Below are positions 60,001 through 64,000 of a stretch of 64,000 nucleotides of DNA, in pieces; within the stretch, counting starts at the first letter, position 1; the number at the start of each line of letters is the position of its first letter. The stretch lies in assembly GCA_035509275.1 (NCBI GenBank), contig DATJLU010000036.1:62001-126000 (forward strand). The letters are read 5' to 3'. Source of the stretch: DAHUYF01 sp035509275 (lineage in GTDB: Bacteria > Pseudomonadota > Alphaproteobacteria > ATCC43930 > CGMCC-115725). The translations under genes were made by a program, and so were the position numbers. The notes under the pieces are model-generated. The model worked only from the letters and a program-made list of their open reading frames with translations. It did no database searches and had not been told where the DNA came from.

Positions 60001-60383
60001 TGGTCGGCGGCCGCCACGCCGTGGCCTGCAATGGCTGGCTGGTGCCGCTGCATCCGACCGGAACCGAGGGCGAGTATGTCGCCGGGATTCGCTTCCGCGC
60101 CTGGCCGCTTCCCGCGGCGCTGCATCCGACGATTCCGGTGCACGCGCCGCTGATCTTCGACCTCTTCGATCGCTGGTCCGGCCGCTCGCTCGGCGGCTGC
60201 ACCTACCATGTGAGTCATCCCGGAGGCCGCAATTTCGAAACGCGACCCGTCAACGCGCATGAGGCCGAAGGCCGACGACTCGCTCGCTTTCAGCCTTTTG
60301 GCCACACGCCTGGTCCGGCCGCGCCGCGCGACCCGGGCGCCAATCCCGATTTCCCCTTCACGCTCGATCTTCGCCGTGTCTGA
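57057..60383 (+). CDS. Transglutaminase-like plus DUF2126 putative amidoligase
   Basis: 1108 residues. N-terminal transglutaminase N-domain (VALTHKTNYRYDRLVRLGPQ), then a papain-like core with Cys180 (GSGSCRDSAWLLVQLARGLG), His229 (DLHAWTELYLPGAGW) and Asp245 (LDPTSG). From about residue 323 is DUF2126 (LTMGGEPTLVSIDDMDGAEW, FGQGKWYPGESLPRWALSIY, ending near residue 1100), annotated in Pfam as putative amidoligase. Overlaps the next gene by 8 bases. These proteins occur with ATP-grasp/alpha-E genes; proposed to form or process isopeptide-like bonds. Substrate unknown. Confidence 0.9.
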   Translation: MAIQVALTHKTNYRYDRLVRLGPQTIRLRPAPHCRTPILSYALTVAPKRHFLNWQQDPQSNYIARYVFPEPTTEFRIEVDLVAELAVINPFDFFLEKDAETYPFAYEPALARELRPYLETEPVGALLAALFAEIDRQRMATIDFLVNLNRLVQRRIGYLIRLEPGIQSCEETLRRGSGSCRDSAWLLVQLARGLGFAARFVSGYLVQLTPDQRPLDGPAGPETDFIDLHAWTELYLPGAGWVGLDPTSGLFAGEGHIPLACTPDATSAAPVSGGVDPCEVRFDHEMSVVRMREQPRVTKPYDHASWTRIDTLGQAVDRDLAAGDVRLTMGGEPTLVSIDDMDGAEWNTAATGPAKRQRAADLVARLKARYAPGGLLHFGQGKWYPGESLPRWALSIYWRRDGDAIWANGDYLAREDRDYGFGPAEAERFTTALAQRLGIAARMVHPAYEDPWHYLKLESALPLNADPFDSKLEDEEDRARLAQVFARGLGQPVGYVLPINRRHEASGPVWLSSPWPVRQERLLLSPGDSAIGYRLPLASLPWVATSDYPQIIERDPFDEAPPLPPHPGRATQRAEIKGPTEPLRRRDPATMAALNAEPLERGRSAPWVVRTALCVEPRRGSLYVFMPPVALLEDYLELIAKVEETAIDTALPVIIEGYPPPRDSRLLSLSVTPDPGVIEVNIHPAASWRELARRTIDLYEDARQSRLGAEKFLLDGRHVGTGGGNHITVGGPTAADSPFLRRPSLLRSLIAYWQNHPALSYLFSGLFIGPTSQAPRVDEARDEALYELEIAFAEIDRLGDSAPPWMIDRALRHTLTDVTGNTHRAEFCIDKLYSPDSAAGRLGLVEMRGFEMSPHAEMNLTQQLLVRGLIAGFWRQPYRNRLVRWGTELHDRFMLPFFVEQDLRDVIGDLERLGYEFDVEWFRPHLTFRFPVLGSVTHRGIHLELRHALEPWHVLGEEPGAGGTVRFVDSSVERLQLRVSGMVGGRHAVACNGWLVPLHPTGTEGEYVAGIRFRAWPLPAALHPTIPVHAPLIFDLFDRWSGRSLGGCTYHVSHPGGRNFETRPVNAHEAEGRRLARFQPFGHTPGPAAPRDPGANPDFPFTLDLRRV

Positions 60384-62952
60384 TCAGCCTTCCCTGCCCG
60401 GCAGCGAGGAGATCGGCGGCTACGCGCGCGGCGCCGTCTGGGACGAGCTCGTCACCGGCGACGGCCGCATCCGCAAGCACTGGGATCCCGTCATGGGCTA
60501 CCTCGCGCAGTTTGATCCCGCCGAGCTGGGCGAGCTGCGCGATGAAGCGGCGCGCCTGTTGCGGCAGAACGGCGTCGCCTACACCATCTACGACGACCCC
60601 GCGGCGGCGGACCGCCCTTGGCCGCTCGACCTCGTTCCGCTGCTGATCTCCGCCGAAGAGTGGCGCGTGATCGAGGCCGGCGTCATGCAGCGCGCGCGCC
60701 TGCTGAACGCGCTCCTCGCCGACATCTATGGCGCGCAGCGCGTCGTCGCCGATGGCTTGCTGCCGCCCAGCCTGCTCCATGCCAATCCGAGCTTCCTGCG
60801 GCCGTGCTGCGGCGTCGCGCCGCGTCAGGGTAGCTTCCTGCAGCTTTACGCCGTCGATCTCGCACGCTCGCCGGATGGCGGCTGGTGGGTGCTGGCGGAT
60901 CGCTCGCAAGCGCCGAGCGGCGCGGGCTACGCGCTGGAAAACCGCAGCGTCGTCGGGCGCGTGCTGGCGGATTGCCTCGGCGCCGCCGCGGTCGAACCGC
61001 TTGCTCCCTTCTTCACCGCGCTGCGGGACAATCTCTGCGCCCTGGCGCCGGCCGCTGCCGATCGCTTCCGCTCGCCGCGCATCGTGCTGCTGACGCCCGG
61101 CATCTATAACGAGACCTATTTCGAGCACGCTTATCTCGCGCGCCGGCTCGACGTCACTTTGGTCGAAGGCGCCGATCTCACCGTACGCGATCGGCGCGTC
61201 TTCCTCAGAACGCTCGGCGGACTCGAGCCGGTCGATGTCATCCTGCGCCGCCTCGACGATGATTTCTGCGACCCGCTGGAGCTGCGGACGGAGAGCACGC
61301 TCGGCGTCGCCGGTCTCGTCGAAGCGGCGCGCGCCGGCAACGTGATCGTCGCCAACGCGCTCGGCAGCGGCATCCTCGAAGGCATGGCGTTCAAGCCGTT
61401 CCTGCCGGGGCTCGCCCAAGCGCTGCTCGGCGAGACGCTGCAGCTGCCGGACGTCGCCAGCTGGTGGTGCGGCGGCGCGCGCGAGCGCCAATACGTCGCC
61501 GATCACATCGACCGCCTGGTGATCAAACCAGCCTTCCCCGCGCTGGGGCTGGAACCCGTCTTCGGCGCCGAGCTGAGCCAGGCCGAGCGCACCGCGTTGC
61601 TGGCGCAGATCGCCGAGCGGCCGTTCGATTTCGTCGGCCAGGAGCGGGTCGAGCTCTCCACCGTTCCGGTTCATGCCGACGGCAAGCTCGTGCCGCGGCC
61701 GCTGGTGCTGCGCGTTTTTGCCGCCGCGGCGGGCGACGGCTTCGTGGTCATGCCGGGCGGCCTCACCCGCACCTCGCCGGTCGGCGGCGGTCCCATCGTG
61801 TCGATGCAGCATGGCGGCGGTTGCAAGGACACGTGGATCGTCGGCGCCGCCGCGCCGGGCACGCGCGCCGCCGAGACGGAGTCGGCCAAGATCGTGTCGC
61901 TGCGCGGCGGCGCGGCGGAGCGCCATCCCGCCGCCTCGCTGCCGAGCCGCGCCGCCGATGGGCTGTTCTGGGCCGGCCGTTATGTCGAGCGGGTCGGCAG
62001 CGGCGCGCGGCTGCTGCGCTCGCTCCTGCTCGGCATCACCGACGCGGCCAAGCTCTGGACGATGCAGGAGATCGAGCCCGCACTCGCTTTCGCCGCCGCG
62101 GTCGGTCTGTTGCCGCCGGTCGATCTCGCCGCTGCGCCGCCCACCGTGTCCGAGCTCGTCGCGTTGATCCGGACGGCCGTCGCGGACCAGGCCCATCCCA
62201 GCAGCGTCGCCGTCAACCTCCAGCGGCTGCTGGGGGCGGCGCGCGGCGTGCGCGATCAGCTGCCGCCCGGCTGCTGGCAGATCATCGGCGATGTCGCGCG
62301 CAAATCCGCGATCGAAGGCAGCCGCGCGGTTCCCGCGCGCGTGCTGCTGCGGCTTGACGAGATCGTCGCTTTCACCGCCGCGTTCTGGGGGACGGTCGAC
62401 GACATGATGGAGCGCGACGCCGGCTGGCGCTTCCTCGATCTCGGCCGGCGGCTGGAGCGGGCGATCAATCTCGTCGCCCTGTTTCGCGCCGCCTCGCGCA
62501 TCGCGCAGCGGAGCGAAGGCGAGCCGAGCGCGGGCGGCGACGAGGCGCTGCTCGCCGCGGTGCTGACCGCCGTCGGCGCGCACCGCTTCCTTCCCGACGC
62601 CGCCGCCGGCGAGCGCGAGACCGCATCGGGTGTCTCCGCCGGCCTCCTCAACGCCAGCGATCCCCTCAGCATCGCCTTTCAGCTCGCTTCGATCGCCGGG
62701 CATTTGCGCGCCTTGCCACAGGCCGAGCACATCGCCAGCGGCGATCCCCAAGGCGTCGCGCAATCGCTGGCGCTCACCCAGGCGGCGCAAGCGGTGTTGT
62801 CCGGCGCGATGGGCACCGCGTCGCGGCACGACGGCGCAACCCCGCTCGCCGCGCTGGACGAGGCGCTCGCGCCGCTGACCGGCCTGCTTCCCGAAATCTC
62901 CAACGCGCTCACGCGGGTCTATTTCACCCATGCCTTCGCCCGTCCCGCCTGA
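60376..62952 (+). CDS. Circularly permuted ATP-grasp fused to alpha-E domain
   Basis: 858 residues from the GTG at 60376. Residues about 60-500: circularly permuted ATP-grasp (COG2308-like): YLAQFDPAELGELRDEAARL, GVAYTIYDDPAAADRPWPLD, VLLTPGIYNETYFEHAYLAR, LVEGADLTVRDRRVFLRTLG, LVIKPAFPALGLEPVFGAEL. Residues about 550-855: alpha-E helical domain (COG2307-like): LFWAGRYVERVGSGARLLRS, FLDLGRRLERAINLVALFRA. Usually two proteins; here one chain. Expected to ligate amide bonds using ATP. Confidence 0.9.
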   Translation: MSDQPSLPGSEEIGGYARGAVWDELVTGDGRIRKHWDPVMGYLAQFDPAELGELRDEAARLLRQNGVAYTIYDDPAAADRPWPLDLVPLLISAEEWRVIEAGVMQRARLLNALLADIYGAQRVVADGLLPPSLLHANPSFLRPCCGVAPRQGSFLQLYAVDLARSPDGGWWVLADRSQAPSGAGYALENRSVVGRVLADCLGAAAVEPLAPFFTALRDNLCALAPAAADRFRSPRIVLLTPGIYNETYFEHAYLARRLDVTLVEGADLTVRDRRVFLRTLGGLEPVDVILRRLDDDFCDPLELRTESTLGVAGLVEAARAGNVIVANALGSGILEGMAFKPFLPGLAQALLGETLQLPDVASWWCGGARERQYVADHIDRLVIKPAFPALGLEPVFGAELSQAERTALLAQIAERPFDFVGQERVELSTVPVHADGKLVPRPLVLRVFAAAAGDGFVVMPGGLTRTSPVGGGPIVSMQHGGGCKDTWIVGAAAPGTRAAETESAKIVSLRGGAAERHPAASLPSRAADGLFWAGRYVERVGSGARLLRSLLLGITDAAKLWTMQEIEPALAFAAAVGLLPPVDLAAAPPTVSELVALIRTAVADQAHPSSVAVNLQRLLGAARGVRDQLPPGCWQIIGDVARKSAIEGSRAVPARVLLRLDEIVAFTAAFWGTVDDMMERDAGWRFLDLGRRLERAINLVALFRAASRIAQRSEGEPSAGGDEALLAAVLTAVGAHRFLPDAAAGERETASGVSAGLLNASDPLSIAFQLASIAGHLRALPQAEHIASGDPQGVAQSLALTQAAQAVLSGAMGTASRHDGATPLAALDEALAPLTGLLPEISNALTRVYFTHAFARPA

Positions 62953-63844
62953 CGCCGCGCGGCGCCACCGCGTGCGGCACGTCACACGATACGAGTATCA
63001 AGAGAGCGTCGAGCTCGCCCAGCATGTGCTTCATCTCGAGCCGCGGGCGTTGCCGCTGCAGCAGAGCGTGTCGTGGTCGCTCACCGTCTCCCCGGAACCC
63101 TCGGTGATGGCGCGGCACAGCGACAGCTTCGGCAACCCCGTCACCTACCTCGCGCTGCAAGAGCCACACGCCTCGTTGCGGATCGTCTCCGAGATGGAGG
63201 TCGAGGTGCGTCGGTTCGCGGCGGACCCGGCGCTCGCGGCGCCCTGGGAAACCGTCAGCGGCGCGCTCGCCGCGTCCGCGGATCCGGCCGCGCGCGATGC
63301 CGCCGCTTTCGCTTACGCCTCGCCGCGCGTTCCCATTCTTGCGGCGCTGCGCGATTACGCCGGCCAATCCTTTACCCCCGGGCGGCCGATCGGCGAGGCG
63401 GCGCTCGATCTCGTGCACCGCATCCATGCTGATTTCGTCTTCGACCCGGTCGCGACGACCGTCTCGACACCGCTGGCCGAAGTGCTGGAGCGCCGCCGCG
63501 GCGTCTGTCAGGACCTCGCCCATGTCGTGATCGGCTGTCTGCGCGCGCTCGGCCTCGCCACACGCTATGTCAGCGGCTACATCCGCACCATCCCGCCGCC
63601 GGGCCAGGCAAGGCTGCGCGGCAGCGATGCGTCGCACGCCTGGGTCTCGCTCTGGTGCGGCGGCGCGTCCTGGCTCGACCTCGATGCCACCAACAACCAG
63701 GCGGCGACGCTCGACTACGTCACCGTCGCCTGGGGACGCGACTATGACGATGTCAGCCCGGTGCGCGGCGTCCTCTTCGGCGGCAGCAGCCACACCCTCG
63801 CGGTAATGGTCGATGTCGAGCCGGTCGATGTGGAGCCGGTGTAG
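62930..63844 (+). CDS. Transglutaminase-like cysteine peptidase family protein
   Basis: 304 residues, overlapping the previous gene by 23 bases. N-domain VRHVTRYEYQESVELAQHVL, SFGNPVTYLALQEPH; core with Cys193 (RRGVCQDLAHVVIGCLRALG), His236 (SDASHAWVSLWCGG) and Asp252 (WLDLDATNN). C-terminal YVTVAWGRDYDDVSPVRGVL matches the family. Acts with the two upstream proteins, perhaps to cut or transfer an amide-linked tag. Last gene of the operon; hairpin repeats follow. Confidence 0.9.
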   Translation: MPSPVPPDAARRHRVRHVTRYEYQESVELAQHVLHLEPRALPLQQSVSWSLTVSPEPSVMARHSDSFGNPVTYLALQEPHASLRIVSEMEVEVRRFAADPALAAPWETVSGALAASADPAARDAAAFAYASPRVPILAALRDYAGQSFTPGRPIGEAALDLVHRIHADFVFDPVATTVSTPLAEVLERRRGVCQDLAHVVIGCLRALGLATRYVSGYIRTIPPPGQARLRGSDASHAWVSLWCGGASWLDLDATNNQAATLDYVTVAWGRDYDDVSPVRGVLFGGSSHTLAVMVDVEPVDVEPV

Positions 63845-63861
63845 ATCGAGCACCTCCGAGA

Positions 63862-63952
63862 CGGGCCCCCGCTTTCGCGCTAGGGTACGTACACATCTCA
63901 AAAAACACTGAGAGTCCAGTATCTTTCCCGCCGTCCCCGCGAAAGCGGGGAC
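63862..63952. repeat. Hairpin repeats after the transglutaminase operon
   Basis: GTCCCCGC-GAAA-GCGGGGAC (63933-63952) is an 8-base stem; an imperfect copy of the element (GGGCCCCCGCTTTCGCGC) is at 63864-63881. Same family as the hairpins at 26263-26335. Could end transcription of the operon. Confidence 0.75.
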
Positions 63953-64000
63953 CCAGAGCCATGCGCTCCATTCATCGGGGCCGAAGCTCCTGGATGCCCG

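Noticed and set aside
60358..62985. Long minus-strand open frame (875 codons) opposite the ATP-grasp gene
   Set aside because: Arg/Gln/Asp-rich shadow of a gene with clear ATP-grasp and alpha-E motifs.
1..64000. tRNA, rRNA or CRISPR array
   Set aside because: No cloverleaf, rRNA-like stretch or regularly spaced direct repeats were seen on reading; the repeats found are dispersed hairpins.

Overview
The window is GC-rich DNA with dense genes, GC-ending codons, many GTG starts and tightly overlapping ATGA/GTGA operons. It looks like a soil-type alphaproteobacterium. This rests on gene content and style only; I cannot place it below class. About half of the window (left edge to roughly 33-34 kb) is a prophage with podovirus-like gene content. 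The rest is host chromosome devoted to amino-acid and peptide uptake and catabolism, plus a transglutaminase/amidoligase locus.

Prophage, read on the minus strand from right to left. A lysogeny switch lies at 30.5-33 kb: an S24-type repressor with four TATGC-N5-GCATA palindromes on both its flanks, and a rightward regulatory operon ending in a patatin-like phospholipase. Next come a small-terminase-like gene (28.6 kb), the large terminase (22.8 kb), the portal (18.6 kb), a GroES-like co-chaperonin (16.8 kb), a scaffold candidate, the major capsid (13.4 kb), and neck, tail, tailspike and fibre genes down to the left edge. The prophage continues beyond the left edge. I saw no integrase, replication or lysis gene and no attachment site in the window.

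The most interesting feature is cargo that looks like a toxin/immunity system built into the packaging and head genes. The portal protein carries a C-terminal domain of about 170 residues that resembles polymorphic toxin type 44. It is followed, with a GTGA overlap, by a small membrane-anchored protein that looks like its immunity protein. Between the terminase subunits lies a second polymorphic-toxin-like gene (LPD3-like domain plus a Cys-rich tail), with two immunity-like genes (DUF6968- and DUF4265-like). Beyond the large terminase is a nonsense-mutated paralogue of that toxin, followed by another immunity-like membrane protein. Two methyltransferases on the opposite strand interrupt the tail module.

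Host part. 34-40 kb: a BKACE enzyme, an orphan LivK-type binding protein, an alpha/beta hydrolase, a small SCP2-like protein, a class III aminotransferase and a luciferase-like monooxygenase. 40.6-53.4 kb (minus): a PagL-like lipid A deacylase, two related acyl-CoA synthetases around a complete dipeptide-type ABC transporter, a hotdog thioesterase, a quinone-oxidoreductase-like enzyme, a DUF2817 zinc deacylase, a VOC protein and a DUF6356 protein. 53.6-56.9 kb (plus): an Lrp/AsnC regulator and a complete polar amino-acid ABC transporter. 57-63.8 kb (plus): transglutaminase-DUF2126, ATP-grasp/alpha-E fusion and a second transglutaminase, an overlapping three-gene operon of the kind proposed to form peptide or amide bonds.

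Family names are assigned from remembered sequence motifs, not from database searches.
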